A stretch of DNA of 64,000 nt from Methylomonas rhizoryzae (GCF_008632455.1 NZ_CP043929.1:2666001-2730000), one strand, 5' to 3'. Shown: positions 34,851-44,245, numbered from the stretch's first letter. Program-made: numbers and translations. Notes: generated by a model not told the origin, from the letters alone.

Positions 34851-36248
34851 TCATTTGAACGACGCCAACAGCACAGTAGCCAATTGTTGTGCCTGTAAAC
34901 GAATTTCCGGCACTGCAGTGGTTTCCCACAAACTACCTTTTTTCGGAGGACCTAGGGTATAAACAAGTTCAGACTGCCGTCCTTGCCGGTCTATCAACGC
35001 GCCGTCCGCCGCAACCGCCAGGCCGAATCCCAGGTTATCGACAACACCCAGGCCCTTCTCGACCAACTGAGTAATCAATGGTTCTTGCAAGTTCCGATAG
35101 TCGCACTCGCTGCCCGTACAATTCATGATGCGATCGACAGATAGACTGTAACCGTCCGGTTGCGCGCGACTACGAATCCGCACGCATAACCTCCCCGCAT
35201 GCTCGACTATCGATTCGATACGCCCTTTGTGAAACTGCAGTCCACCGTTACGCTCCATGTCTTGCAAAGCGGCAAAAGACTGCGGTGCAAGCCTGTGTCT
35301 GTGATTATCCCAATAAGGGCGTAAATGCCGTATAAAGCGCTTTTGCTCGACGTCCGACAGGCTTTGCCAGAGCATGGCGCTATGCGGCCTTAATGCGTCG
35401 ATCAGGCCGCGCCAGTTGTTTCGATACGGTCCATCGGCGTTTAACAACTGCCTGAAGCGGCGTAGCCATACACCCAGCGATGCGGGCGCCGGCTCTAACC
35501 AATATGGGAGAGATTGGCAATCGGCATGACTGGTCGGCCGCAATCCGCGTCTGGAAAGCACATGAATTCGTCCGGCAAATCCCGTTTGCTGCAAGCTCAG
35601 CACCCAATCGACCATGGTCAAACCAGCCCCGACGATCAAACACGAATCGATGCCCCGCCAGGACAATTGGTCGGCATCGTTCCAGGGATTAGCGACAATC
35701 GCCGCCGGATCGACAGCGTTTGCCTCGACCGGCACCGCCGGCGGAAAATTGCCCACCGCTAGCACCAAGCGGTCTACCTGCAACTTATCGCCTTCGGCTA
35801 AATGCAAGGTTATCGTCCCGTTGCCAAGGTCGACGGCGACCACGTTACCGGCGATAGTCTCCAAGCCTGCCTTACCGGAATTTTGCGCCGCACTCACCTG
35901 CACGATGTCCGTGAGATAGTCGCCGTACAAGCGTCTGGCAACAAAACTATCGGCCTCTAAAGCCGAATAGGTACCGGGCTTGCGGCCGGTTCGTGTGCGG
36001 CTTCGCGCCCATTCCAAGAAATGCTCAGGCTGCTCGGCAAACGCGCTGATTTTACCGGCCGGCACGTTCAAATAATGACAGGGGTTGTCGGTACTGTAAG
36101 CCACGCCGCGAAACATCTGCCGAGGTTTGCGCTCTATCAGTTTTATCCGCATCGGTTCGCGCGCTTGCCGGATCAACTGAACGGCCAACATCGTCCCGCT
36201 GAATCCGCCGCCCACAATGCCAATGACAGGGACCGGCCGTTGAACCAT
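34851..36248 (-). CDS. FAD/NAD(P)-binding protein (COG4529 type)
   Basis: A 465-residue flavoprotein-like protein. GIVGGGFSGTMLAVQL is the FAD-binding Rossmann motif, and SCLIVGAGLTMVDW is a second nucleotide-binding site; the C-terminal region ends in a conserved VYTLGPPKKGSLWETTAVPEIR stretch typical of these oxidoreductases. The substrate is unknown. It lies 105 bases downstream of the cysteine desulfurase on the same strand, so it may belong to the encapsulin transcript. ATG 36248 is chosen over an upstream start because AAAGGA precedes it and the fold begins there. Confidence 0.82.
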   Translation of the reverse strand: MVQRPVPVIGIVGGGFSGTMLAVQLIRQAREPMRIKLIERKPRQMFRGVAYSTDNPCHYLNVPAGKISAFAEQPEHFLEWARSRTRTGRKPGTYSALEADSFVARRLYGDYLTDIVQVSAAQNSGKAGLETIAGNVVAVDLGNGTITLHLAEGDKLQVDRLVLAVGNFPPAVPVEANAVDPAAIVANPWNDADQLSWRGIDSCLIVGAGLTMVDWVLSLQQTGFAGRIHVLSRRGLRPTSHADCQSLPYWLEPAPASLGVWLRRFRQLLNADGPYRNNWRGLIDALRPHSAMLWQSLSDVEQKRFIRHLRPYWDNHRHRLAPQSFAALQDMERNGGLQFHKGRIESIVEHAGRLCVRIRSRAQPDGYSLSVDRIMNCTGSECDYRNLQEPLITQLVEKGLGVVDNLGFGLAVAADGALIDRQGRQSELVYTLGPPKKGSLWETTAVPEIRLQAQQLATVLLASFK

Positions 36249-36353
36249 ATGTGTTTTCCTTTGTAGTCGGCTGATTCGAAATAACGAGCATTGCGGCTGC
36301 GGGCTACGGTCACGAATCCTGCTCGCCAGCGTGCGCAAGGACATCGACCCTGA

Positions 36354-38102
36354 TCAAACCCGCCTGGAACCGCATTGCAGCGCCTTGACCTGCGCAACCA
36401 GTCGGTCAATTTCGTCGTAGGTATTGTAAAAAGCCAACGACGGCCGCACCGTCGCTTCCAGACCGAAACGGCGCAGAATCGGCTGGGCGCAATGGTGTCC
36501 GGCCCGCACGGCGATACCGACCCGGTTTAGGGCTTTGCCGACCTCGAGCGGATCGTGACCGGGCAGAACGAAGGACAGTACGCTGGTTTTTTCCGCGGCT
36601 GTACCGATCAAACGCAAGCCGGGCACGGTTCGCAAAGCGTGCAAGGCATAATCCAGCAGCTGGTGCTCGTAACGGGCGATATTGGCCAATCCCAATTGAC
36701 TGACATAGTCCAGCGCCGCGGCCAAGCCTACGGCGTCGGCGATATTGCCGGTACCGGCCTCGAAGCGGGCCGGCGCAGACTGATAGCGCGTCTGCTCGAA
36801 AGTGACGTCGGCAATCATGTTTCCGCCGCCTTGCCAGGGCGGCATGCCTTCCAGCAGCTCGGCTTTACCGTACAACACGCCGATACCGGTCGGACCGAAG
36901 ATCTTATGGCCGGAAAATACCAGCCAATCGCAATCCAGACTTTGCACGTCCACCGGCAAATGCGACACCGACTGCGCCGCATCCAGCAGTACTCTGGCCC
37001 CAACCCGATGCGCCAGCGCTATCATTTCCGCCGCCGGCGTGATCGTTCCCAAGGCATTCGACACATGAGTAAACGAGACCAATTTCGTCCGGCTGTTCAA
37101 AAGCTTTTGATAATCGGACAAGAGAATCTGACCGTCGTCGTCGACCGGAATAACTCGCAGTTGCGCGCCGGTTTGGGCACAAAGCAGCTGCCACGGCACG
37201 ATGTTGGCATGATGTTCCAGCCAACTGACGACGATCTCGTCGCCGGCCTGCACCTGCTCTCGGCCCCAAGTTTGCGCCACCAAATTGATCGCTTCGGTAG
37301 AGCCGCGCACAAACACTACTTCGTCCGCCGAGGCGGCATGCAAAAAGCGCGCGACCCCGGTGCGGGCCTGTTCGTAGGCATCGGTGGCGCGGGCCGCCAG
37401 CTCGTGCGCGGCGCGATGAATATTGGAATTTTCCCGGCGGTAAAACGTCGCCAGCCGATCGATCACGGCCTGCGGTTTTTGCGTGGTCGCGGCATTATCC
37501 AGCCAGACCAGGGGATAACCGTTAACGCGTTCGGCGAGGATAGGAAAATCCCGGCGTACCGCCTGAACATCGAACGATGGGTATACGCCGGCCGGCCCCG
37601 GCGAGTTGATTTGGCCGATGCCGGTTTCGGCCAGAAAGTAATACCCGCCAGCCTGTCTTGACCGAGTCGAGTCGGATTTGAGTGCAGCCTCAAACACGCT
37701 TGCACACGCCAAACCTTTGGCAGCAAAAGCGGCCAATTCCAAGGCGTCGACATCGGTTGGTTTGCACGCATCGCCGCCGGCCGGCGCGGTCACGGCGGAA
37801 ATCGGGAATACGTTCGGTAACGGCGGCGTCACCGCCGCGTGGATTTGCACCGAATCAGGCAATACTTCGGAATCGATTCCCGGCCGACGGCCGAAACCGG
37901 GCGGAACGGATTGCAACGCCGTTAACGCCGGCACTGCGGCCGAGACCGGTCCGACGTGAGACTGAGCAGGGTTCGGCCAGACCTGGAAATACCGGTTAGC
38001 CAGCTGCGCCAGTCGTTCCGGGTCCGGCAGGCATTGCGGCGGCTGAGCGGCATTCACTGCCTGATTCGCCAACGCTTCCAACGCGGAATTAGCTGTAATC
38101 AT
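36354..38102 (-). CDS. Family 2A encapsulin cargo: SufS-like cysteine desulfurase
   Basis: A 582-residue PLP enzyme. Residues 1 to about 185 are low-complexity, Ala/Pro-rich and probably disordered; this is the known type of extension that targets the enzyme inside family 2A encapsulins. The catalytic part follows, with the PLP lysine in SGHKIFGPTG (near 399) and the active cysteine in RAGHHCAQP (near 537). It releases sulfur from cysteine as persulfide. Its start overlaps the shell gene stop by 14 bases (ATGATTACAGCTAA), giving tight coupling of shell and cargo. Confidence 0.92.
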   Translation of the reverse strand: MITANSALEALANQAVNAAQPPQCLPDPERLAQLANRYFQVWPNPAQSHVGPVSAAVPALTALQSVPPGFGRRPGIDSEVLPDSVQIHAAVTPPLPNVFPISAVTAPAGGDACKPTDVDALELAAFAAKGLACASVFEAALKSDSTRSRQAGGYYFLAETGIGQINSPGPAGVYPSFDVQAVRRDFPILAERVNGYPLVWLDNAATTQKPQAVIDRLATFYRRENSNIHRAAHELAARATDAYEQARTGVARFLHAASADEVVFVRGSTEAINLVAQTWGREQVQAGDEIVVSWLEHHANIVPWQLLCAQTGAQLRVIPVDDDGQILLSDYQKLLNSRTKLVSFTHVSNALGTITPAAEMIALAHRVGARVLLDAAQSVSHLPVDVQSLDCDWLVFSGHKIFGPTGIGVLYGKAELLEGMPPWQGGGNMIADVTFEQTRYQSAPARFEAGTGNIADAVGLAAALDYVSQLGLANIARYEHQLLDYALHALRTVPGLRLIGTAAEKTSVLSFVLPGHDPLEVGKALNRVGIAVRAGHHCAQPILRRFGLEATVRPSLAFYNTYDEIDRLVAQVKALQCGSRRV

Positions 38103-39006
38103 AGTAATTTTCCACTTCGACGTTTTCCAGCACCCCTATCGCATCGTCGGTCAGGACGGCGAGCGAGCAATACAGCGATACCAAGTAGGAAGCAATCGCC
38201 TTGTGATTGACGCCCATAAACCGCACCGATAACCCCATGCTCAATTCGTCGGTCAGATTCGGCTGGTACAGCCCGACCACGCCTTGCCGGCTTTCGCCGG
38301 TGCGCAACAACAAGATGCTGGTTTTGCCGTCGATGATTTTCAATTTGTCGGTGGGAATCAACGGCAATCCGCGCCAGGTTAAGAATTGCGAGCCGAACAA
38401 AGCCACAGTCGGCGGCGGCGTCCCACGGCGGGTGGCTTCCCGGCCGAACGCCGCTATCGCTCTGGGATGTGCCAGAAAAAATGCCGGTTCCTTCCAGACC
38501 CTGGCAATCAACTCGTCCAGGTCGTCCGGCGTCGGCGAGCCTTTACGGGTTTGCACTTTTTGCTCGGGCGCGATGTTATTCAACAGACCGTATTCGGCAT
38601 TGTTGATCAATTCGCTTTCCTGCCGTTCTTTGATGGTTTCTATGGTCAGACGCAACTGCTCGTGAATCTGGTTATGCGGGCTGCTGTACAGATCGGCCAC
38701 CCGGGTGTGCACATCCAATACCGTGTTTACCGCATTTAAACGGTATTCGCGTCCCCATTCCTCGTAATCGACGAAGGTTTGCGGCAGCACTTTTTCGTCC
38801 AGACTAGAACAATCCACGGCAATGCTGGTTTCGCTCTTGACTTTGTTGACTCGGTATATACCCGCTTCGACCGGTACCCACGGCAATAGATGCACCAGCC
38901 AGCGTGGCGTGATGGTACCCATCATAGGCACGGTTTTGGTGGCGTTCGACAGCGTTCGCGCCGCAACGTCGCCTAATGCGGTGTGAGCTTGATGAATATC
39001 TGACAT
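38089..39006 (-). CDS. Family 2A encapsulin shell protein
   Basis: A 305-residue HK97-fold shell protein of the SrpI type that assembles a 60-subunit cage. The start MSDIHQAHTALGDVAART and the internal WGREYRLNAV are characteristic. The cargo is the downstream cysteine desulfurase, so the cage would hold sulfur mobilised from cysteine. ATG 39006 is chosen because GGGAG lies five bases upstream. A promoter-like site and a strong terminator hairpin lie in its leader. Confidence 0.92.
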   Translation of the reverse strand: MSDIHQAHTALGDVAARTLSNATKTVPMMGTITPRWLVHLLPWVPVEAGIYRVNKVKSETSIAVDCSSLDEKVLPQTFVDYEEWGREYRLNAVNTVLDVHTRVADLYSSPHNQIHEQLRLTIETIKERQESELINNAEYGLLNNIAPEQKVQTRKGSPTPDDLDELIARVWKEPAFFLAHPRAIAAFGREATRRGTPPPTVALFGSQFLTWRGLPLIPTDKLKIIDGKTSILLLRTGESRQGVVGLYQPNLTDELSMGLSVRFMGVNHKAIASYLVSLYCSLAVLTDDAIGVLENVEVENYYDYS

Positions 39007-39100
39007 AACAACTCCCTGATTATCGATGATGAACGAAAAAAATCGCGCTACAAGCGCTTCATCCGCCAGATCCAACCGTGATTCGGCTTTGTTTTGGCCA

Positions 39101-39153
39101 AAAAAAAGCCCATGAACTGTTATCGTCGTTAAAACGATAACAGTTCATGGGCT
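39101..39153 (-). terminator. Rho-independent terminator with 20-bp perfect stem
   Basis: The arms at 39107-39126 and 39134-39153 are perfectly complementary over 20 bases around a 7-base loop (CGTTAAA), and on the minus strand seven T follow (39107-39101). It would end the cysteine synthase and serine acetyltransferase transcript, or attenuate the encapsulin transcript if the promoter at 39185 is real. Confidence 0.85.
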
Positions 39154-39184
39154 TCCGGTCGTCCGGTCAGCGGATGATGGTTTT

Positions 39185-39214
39185 ACAATACTGCCAGCAA
39201 TCCAGGCCTGTCAA
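39185..39214 (-). promoter_or_regulatory. Sigma-70-like promoter in encapsulin leader
   Basis: On the minus strand TTGACA (39214-39209) is followed after 18 bases by TATTGT (39190-39185). The predicted start, near 39178, is only about 25 bases before the terminator hairpin, so transcripts would be attenuated unless read-through occurs. Confidence 0.45.
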
Positions 39215-39327
39215 GCAGTAATGCAATATAAATCAATCTCTTATCTCATATTTATATAAGCAGAGCGAATAATTGCAATTCGCGCTATAACATAAAAATT
39301 TACCGAACCCAGGCATCCGGCTATCCG

Positions 39328-40248
39328 TCAAGCGACAGCGCATACCTCGGTACGAACTTGCCCTTGGCTCACCCGGCTGCCCGGAGGGACGTCGTGGGTT
39401 AGCCAGACGTTACCGCCGATCACCGAACCCCGACCGATGGTGATGCGGCCCAAAACGGTCGCGCCGGCATATATAACGACGTCGTCTTCGACAATCGGAT
39501 GCCGGGCATGGCCTTTTACCAACATGCCACTGCCGTCCTTGTCGAAGCGTTTGGCGCCGAGAGTAACCGCCTGGTACAAGCGGACCCGACTGCCTATCAC
39601 CGCGGTTTCCCCTATCACCACCCCTGTGCCATGGTCGATGAAAAAACTGTCGGCAATTTGCGCACCCGGATGAATATCGATGCCCGTGTCGGCATGCGCC
39701 ACTTCGGCAATTACTCTGGCCACTAGCGGCGCTCCCAAACGGTACAACGCGTGGGCTACCCGATGGTGCAGCGAGGCAGTGATCCCCGGGTAGCAAATCA
39801 GGACTTCGTCGGAACTGCCAGCCGCCGGATCTCCCTGGTAAGCGGCTTGGATATCGCTATCGATCAACAAGCGGATTTTCGGCAACTGTTCGGCAAACCC
39901 GCAAACAATTGCCGCCGCCGCCGGCGAAACCTCGATCGCCTCGCCACGCTGTTCGGCGGTGAAACGCAATTCCAAGGCCACCTGCCCGTATAACTGACGC
40001 AGGGCGCTATCCAAAGTATGGCCTACGAAATAATCGATGCCGTCCTCGTTCAAATCGACCTGTCCCAGGCGATTGGGAAACAAAGCCGCACCCAGACTGT
40101 CGACCAACGGACCCAGCACCTTGCGCGACGGTAGTTTAGGCGGGTGATCCAAACGCCTACGATTTTGCAACGAATTGACGCGCACGCTACGCAATTGCGC
40201 CACCAGTGCGTCAATCGGTAAGCTCAACGCAGCTCCGACTCGACTCAT
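39328..40248 (-). CDS. epsC: Serine O-acetyltransferase EpsC
   Basis: A 306-residue serine acetyltransferase of the EpsC/CysE type. It makes O-acetylserine, the substrate of cysteine synthase encoded upstream. The C-terminal part is a left-handed beta helix of hexapeptide repeats (DIHPGAQIADSFFIDH and TGVVIGETAVIG). The first two codons overlap the cysteine synthase stop (ATGA type, four bases). Both enzymes often form a complex. Its product would supply the cysteine used by the encapsulated desulfurase. Confidence 0.9.
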   Translation of the reverse strand: MSRVGAALSLPIDALVAQLRSVRVNSLQNRRRLDHPPKLPSRKVLGPLVDSLGAALFPNRLGQVDLNEDGIDYFVGHTLDSALRQLYGQVALELRFTAEQRGEAIEVSPAAAAIVCGFAEQLPKIRLLIDSDIQAAYQGDPAAGSSDEVLICYPGITASLHHRVAHALYRLGAPLVARVIAEVAHADTGIDIHPGAQIADSFFIDHGTGVVIGETAVIGSRVRLYQAVTLGAKRFDKDGSGMLVKGHARHPIVEDDVVIYAGATVLGRITIGRGSVIGGNVWLTHDVPPGSRVSQGQVRTEVCAVA

Positions 40249-41222
40249 ACCGCCACGCCTTGCGCGTCGAACAAGCCTTCGAATAAGGCCGAACTCAAAT
40301 AGCGTTCACCGGAGTCGGGCAGGATCACTACGATGGTTTTACCGATGTTTTCATCGCGTTTGGCGACACGCACCGCCGCTGCGACGGCTGCGCCGCAAGA
40401 GATCCCGGACAATATACCCTCGTCGCGGGCTAGCCGCCTCGCGTATTCGATGGCTTCGTCGTTGCTAACCTGCTCGATCGCGTCGACCAGCGACATATCC
40501 AGAATATCCGGCACAAAACCAGCGCCTATCCCCTGAATCTTATGCGGCGCCGGTTGCAGTTCCTGGCCGCTACGCGCTTGGGTCAAAATCGGGCTGGCTT
40601 CTGGCTCCACCGCCACCGAAACAATCGGCTTACCCTTGGTTCGTTTGATATAGCGCGACACGCCGGTTATGGTGCCGCCGGTGCCGACGCCAGCCACGAA
40701 AATATCGATTGCGCCGTCGGTATCGCGCCAGATTTCCGGTCCTGTGGTTTGCTCGTGGATGGCAGGATTCGCCGGGTTTTTAAATTGCTGCAACAGCACG
40801 TACCGGTCCGGTTCTGAAGCGGCGATTTCTTCGGCTTTGGCGATTGCGCCTTTCATCCCCTTGGCGCCTTCGGTCAAAACCAATTTGGCGCCGTAAGCGA
40901 CCAACAATTTGCGCCGCTCTATGCTCATCGTCTCCGGCATGGTCAAAGTCAGCGGAATGCCGCGGGCGGCAGCGACGAAGGCCAGCGCGATGCCGGTATT
41001 GCCACTGGTCGGTTCGACGATTTCTTTGCCGGGTCCCAACAAGCCGCGCTGTTGGGCGTCGTTGATCATCGCCGCGCCGATACGGCATTTCACCGAATAA
41101 CCGGGATTCCGCCCTTCGATTTTGGCGAGCAACGTGACCGGCGCGCCGCCTGTGATGCGGTTGAGTCTGACTAGCGGGGTATTGCCTATGGACTGGGAAT
41201 TGTCCGGGTACCAAAACGACAT
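40245..41222 (-). CDS. Cysteine synthase
   Basis: A 325-residue PLP enzyme of the CysK/CysM group that adds sulfide to O-acetylserine. The PLP lysine is Lys45 in GYSVKCRIGAAM, and PTSGNTGIALAF is the substrate loop. Phosphate-binding GVGTGGTITG is present. The gene name cysK or cysM cannot be decided from the sequence. ATG 41222 is chosen because AGGA lies eight bases before it. It is followed by epsC with a four-base overlap, and yezD lies 329 bases upstream on the same strand. Confidence 0.9.
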   Translation of the reverse strand: MSFWYPDNSQSIGNTPLVRLNRITGGAPVTLLAKIEGRNPGYSVKCRIGAAMINDAQQRGLLGPGKEIVEPTSGNTGIALAFVAAARGIPLTLTMPETMSIERRKLLVAYGAKLVLTEGAKGMKGAIAKAEEIAASEPDRYVLLQQFKNPANPAIHEQTTGPEIWRDTDGAIDIFVAGVGTGGTITGVSRYIKRTKGKPIVSVAVEPEASPILTQARSGQELQPAPHKIQGIGAGFVPDILDMSLVDAIEQVSNDEAIEYARRLARDEGILSGISCGAAVAAAVRVAKRDENIGKTIVVILPDSGERYLSSALFEGLFDAQGVAV

Positions 41223-41551
41223 GGGGTTGTCCTTGCGCCGACTAGACGCGGTAACATGGGTTAAAGTCAATATCTGCTTGCGTCGGCGGCGCATCGAGGC
41301 TCGCTGACCGACCGCCCCATATTAACAATCAATGCCTGAACATGAAAATCAAATAAATACAATCACTTTGGGAAAACCGGCCTCTGATCGTTGGGAAGAC
41401 CCGCAGCATGTTTTTACCGGCTGCCGATTCGGCTTCAAGTGGAATTGACCTTACCGCTAGCACAGCCGTAACCCTTGGCACAACGGCTACTCTTGCCTTG
41501 CACGCACACTACGTCACACCGGCGACAGCGCAACAGACCGAGAACTTATGA
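41223..41551. other. Gap between yezD and cysteine synthase genes
   Basis: 329 bases with no supported gene. A small palindrome GCCGATTCGGC (41423-41433) is present, but no terminator or riboswitch is recognised. Confidence 0.4.
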
Positions 41552-41731
41552 TCATTCCGCCGTAACGCTCTTGACCCTAAACTTTTCGTGTTTTTCTATC
41601 TGCACGATGCGGCCGTCGTGCACCACGATTTCAACCGACCCAAACCGCATACCGCGCAACATCGCCACGATACTTTGCGCCAATTGTTGCTGGCCGGAAT
41701 CCGAAAAATCGAAATCGACGGGTTTATTCAT
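41552..41731 (-). CDS. yezD: YezD family small protein (DUF2292)
   Basis: A 59-residue protein. The hallmark is the central strand-helix pattern (SIVAMLRGMRFGSVEIVVHD, then GRIVQIEKHEKF). The family, found next to sulfur-assimilation genes in many bacteria, is of unknown biochemical role. AGGAGG lies four bases before ATG 41731, a very strong ribosome site. Its place upstream of cysteine synthase and serine acetyltransferase fits a role in sulfur metabolism. Confidence 0.85.
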   Translation of the reverse strand: MNKPVDFDFSDSGQQQLAQSIVAMLRGMRFGSVEIVVHDGRIVQIEKHEKFRVKSVTAE

Positions 41732-41999
41732 AAGGCCTCCTGCATTAGTGATGGACTCTAGCCGCTATTGCGGCGCAATGTTATGCAAAACGCCCGGATG
41801 TGCAAAACGTTAAATATCGATGTGCATTTATCAATTTTCGATAAGACCCTTCTCGTTAAGAGACCTCATGGAGTGGAGGCAATACGCGGGGTTATTTTAG
41901 GAATGGCGTAAACAGGACAGTCCGAAACAGCGAATTTAACTTGCTGATAAGGGATATTCAATATATTTCGGATAATTGCAAGATGCTAGTCCATCAATA

Positions 42000-43385
42000 T
42001 TATTTATTCGCTTTTATCAAGTCCAATACCTTAACTGAAACATCATTTAGCGTCGCCTTAAGTTGCTCGAAAAATAGCTTGTTGTCCTGAGTACAAAACG
42101 CTTCCAAACTGTAGCAATTGGGATTTTTCACTGTCCATATCTCATAGGGCCGCTCTTGCTGACTGGCACCGGATTCGCTATAAAGGAAATTCTTAAAATA
42201 CAACAGTTTCATGGAAGCCAAGTCAATGACAGACAAATTAACGCTGCTTTCTACGCAAAATCTACCGTTTATAGTACATTCTCGAAATTGAACCCTATTA
42301 ATGCGAACCGTCACTAACGACTTCAATCCCAACTGTTCGGATTGAGCTAATAACTGTGAAAAATCGCCAAAAATAAATGGTTCCGTTAGGTTATTGCTAC
42401 TAAACGCCACCTTAATCGCCGTACCAAAGTAAGAAACAAAGTCGAAGCATGAAAGCTCGCTTTGGAAATAATTCATACATGGTTGCCATTTTGCTTCGGT
42501 ATATTCACCATAGATTTCCCCGGCCAATACTCCTATCGGCAAATACATCAAATAAAGCATCAACGGCAAGGCGCAGACCTGTCCGGCACCTAAACATGCC
42601 CTGGCAATATCTTGTCCAGCCGCGGGATAACTATATTGCCCGGGATTGCCAATACCGGTGAAACGACTCATCCCGCGCAACTCCCATGGAGGGGATACAA
42701 AATTATTTTGATATTGAACGAGAATCCCAATCGGCATCAGGTTTTTTTCCGTTAGAACGGTATCTGTGGGCTCTAGCAACTCCGTCGAAAAAGGGATGGT
42801 ATTAGCGAAATAGCTAGCCGCTATATTCTTTGCTACCTCGGACTCGTCTATCGGATCGTTCACTTTTTCACAAGACGGAGGCACCCAAAATCCGGAATCC
42901 ATACAATTTGCCAGCAATGACCCGGCATACAGTATTTTTCTATCCGCACCGACGTTTAGTAGAAAATGCTTTTCCAATTCTACCGCTATACTATTATCCT
43001 TAAAAGCATATGAAATAACATTTATATCATATACCCCAGGATTGGCATAAAAATAAACCCAACCTTGCTGTTTAGTTTTCTCGGAAAATGAGGCTATTTT
43101 ATCGGTAGCGGGATAAATTTTCTCCGGCAAGCCATCTTCTGACAAATTCGAAATTTTAACCGTCATCGTTGCGCCGTATCCGCCCGAAATGAGGTTTTCG
43201 GAAATATCGACAAGTTTACCGGTCTCATCTTTCGCCGTTAGCCGAATCAAAATTACAGATGCGCTATTGTCAGCTTCGCTAATCAGCTGGCCCGGTAACT
43301 TTACACTGACATTTGAACATGCCATACAGATAAGCAACAATACCGGAAATAATAAAATATTATTGATTAAATTTTGTAAACGCAT
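42000..43385 (-). CDS. Large hypothetical lipoprotein, AT-rich
   Basis: A 461-residue predicted lipoprotein: signal sequence and lipobox LLICMACS (Cys23). The body has a possible Ig-like part (VYFYANPGVYDINVISYAF) and ten or more scattered cysteines, with no family I recognise. Base use is much more AT-rich than its neighbours, suggesting recent acquisition. It is isolated, with a 268-base gap to yezD on one side and a long gap with an RHS remnant on the other. Confidence 0.65.
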   Translation of the reverse strand: MRLQNLINNILLFPVLLLICMACSNVSVKLPGQLISEADNSASVILIRLTAKDETGKLVDISENLISGGYGATMTVKISNLSEDGLPEKIYPATDKIASFSEKTKQQGWVYFYANPGVYDINVISYAFKDNSIAVELEKHFLLNVGADRKILYAGSLLANCMDSGFWVPPSCEKVNDPIDESEVAKNIAASYFANTIPFSTELLEPTDTVLTEKNLMPIGILVQYQNNFVSPPWELRGMSRFTGIGNPGQYSYPAAGQDIARACLGAGQVCALPLMLYLMYLPIGVLAGEIYGEYTEAKWQPCMNYFQSELSCFDFVSYFGTAIKVAFSSNNLTEPFIFGDFSQLLAQSEQLGLKSLVTVRINRVQFRECTINGRFCVESSVNLSVIDLASMKLLYFKNFLYSESGASQQERPYEIWTVKNPNCYSLEAFCTQDNKLFFEQLKATLNDVSVKVLDLIKANK

Positions 43386-43951
43386 AACAAAACCCAGCCA
43401 ACATCCATCACGAGTTTATATAAAACTTCAACCACCCTTTGTTATCGGTATACGCCCATAAAAAAATAATTTCAACCGAGTAATTATGTAGGAATAATTA
43501 CAAGCGATTAAACCCAATCCTGGTTGAGTTCGCCGAAACAACTCATCCACACAAATGAATAGAAACGGTTTTTACTACCAATCATAAGTTTTATTGATAT
43601 GCAGCAGACATTGCGTGGAAATTGGTATTCGTTAACTTGCCTGAACCGGTTTTTGTTGCCAGATTATTTGTTGGCGTTACGCTACTTCGAGCCATACGCC
43701 GCGGGTTACTCATTGCCATGCAGTTAAGGCATAATCATTCGCCCTCAGATTCTATGGTTTTTTCAAGCGATATGGTTGAGGCAGGTAATTTTCTTAACGT
43801 CGCATCGGGCATCGGCTTGTTGCCAAAGCGAGCATGCGATGCGTAATAATTTTCTGGCGATAATCACCAGCCGGTTCCGATTAGCGCAGCGTAATCGGAG
43901 AAATGAGTAAATACATGCGTCCGATTACGCTGCGCTAATCGAACCTATGGC
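43386..43951. other. AT-rich gap beside the RHS remnant
   Basis: No gene is supported; a 74-codon frame (43622-43846 plus) has no ribosome site or match. The stretch ends in a long inverted repeat at 43878-43941 and joins the RHS pseudogene. Confidence 0.45.
43878..43941. repeat. 22-bp perfect inverted repeat
   Basis: Arms at 43878-43899 and 43920-43941 match over 22 bases (CGATTAGCGCAGCGTAATCG type) around a 20-base spacer. This is a frequent dispersed palindrome in bacterial genomes. It ends 11 bases before the stop codon of the RHS remnant on the opposite strand. Confidence 0.7.
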
Positions 43952-44245
43952 CTAGTTGCTTACGATCAAGCGACCGGCGCTGTCGTAGACGTAGCGGGTT
44001 TGCCCGGCCCCGTTGGTTTTCAACACCCGCCGCCGGCCGTTGTCGTAGCGGTATTGCTCGCTGGTAGCGGCTTGGGTGAATGTGATCAGGGTACGGTTGG
44101 CGCCGTAGCGATAGGCAAAACTGCCGTAGCCGGTAATAAAGCCGGAAGGTCGTAGCGGTAAGCAGCGGTATAGCCCTGACTGCCGTTAGCCGGCGGAGTC
44201 GGAGTGATGTATTCATTAATCAGGCGGTTGTCGTTGTAGGATGAT
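43952..44245 (-). pseudogene. RHS/YD-repeat protein remnant (frameshifted)
   Basis: Translation of the minus strand gives YD-type repeats: YNDNRLINEYITPTPPANG and AAYRYD in one frame, then GFITGYGSFAYRYGANRTL, TSEQYRYDNGRRR and RYVYDSAGRLIVSN ending at a stop in another frame. A single-base loss near 44146 explains the switch. No start or upstream repeats remain, so this is the C-terminal stub of a large RHS protein. Confidence 0.75.

Larger units (their letters stand above)
39007..39327. other. Leader between serine acetyltransferase and encapsulin genes
   Basis: 321 bases on the minus strand hold a sigma-70-like promoter (39185-39214) and a 20-bp terminator hairpin (39101-39153), both annotated separately. 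The region upstream of the promoter is AT-rich (39230-39300). Confidence 0.6.

Noticed and set aside
43622..43846. A 74-residue plus-strand frame near the RHS remnant
   Set aside because: AT-rich decaying region, no ribosome site, no match.
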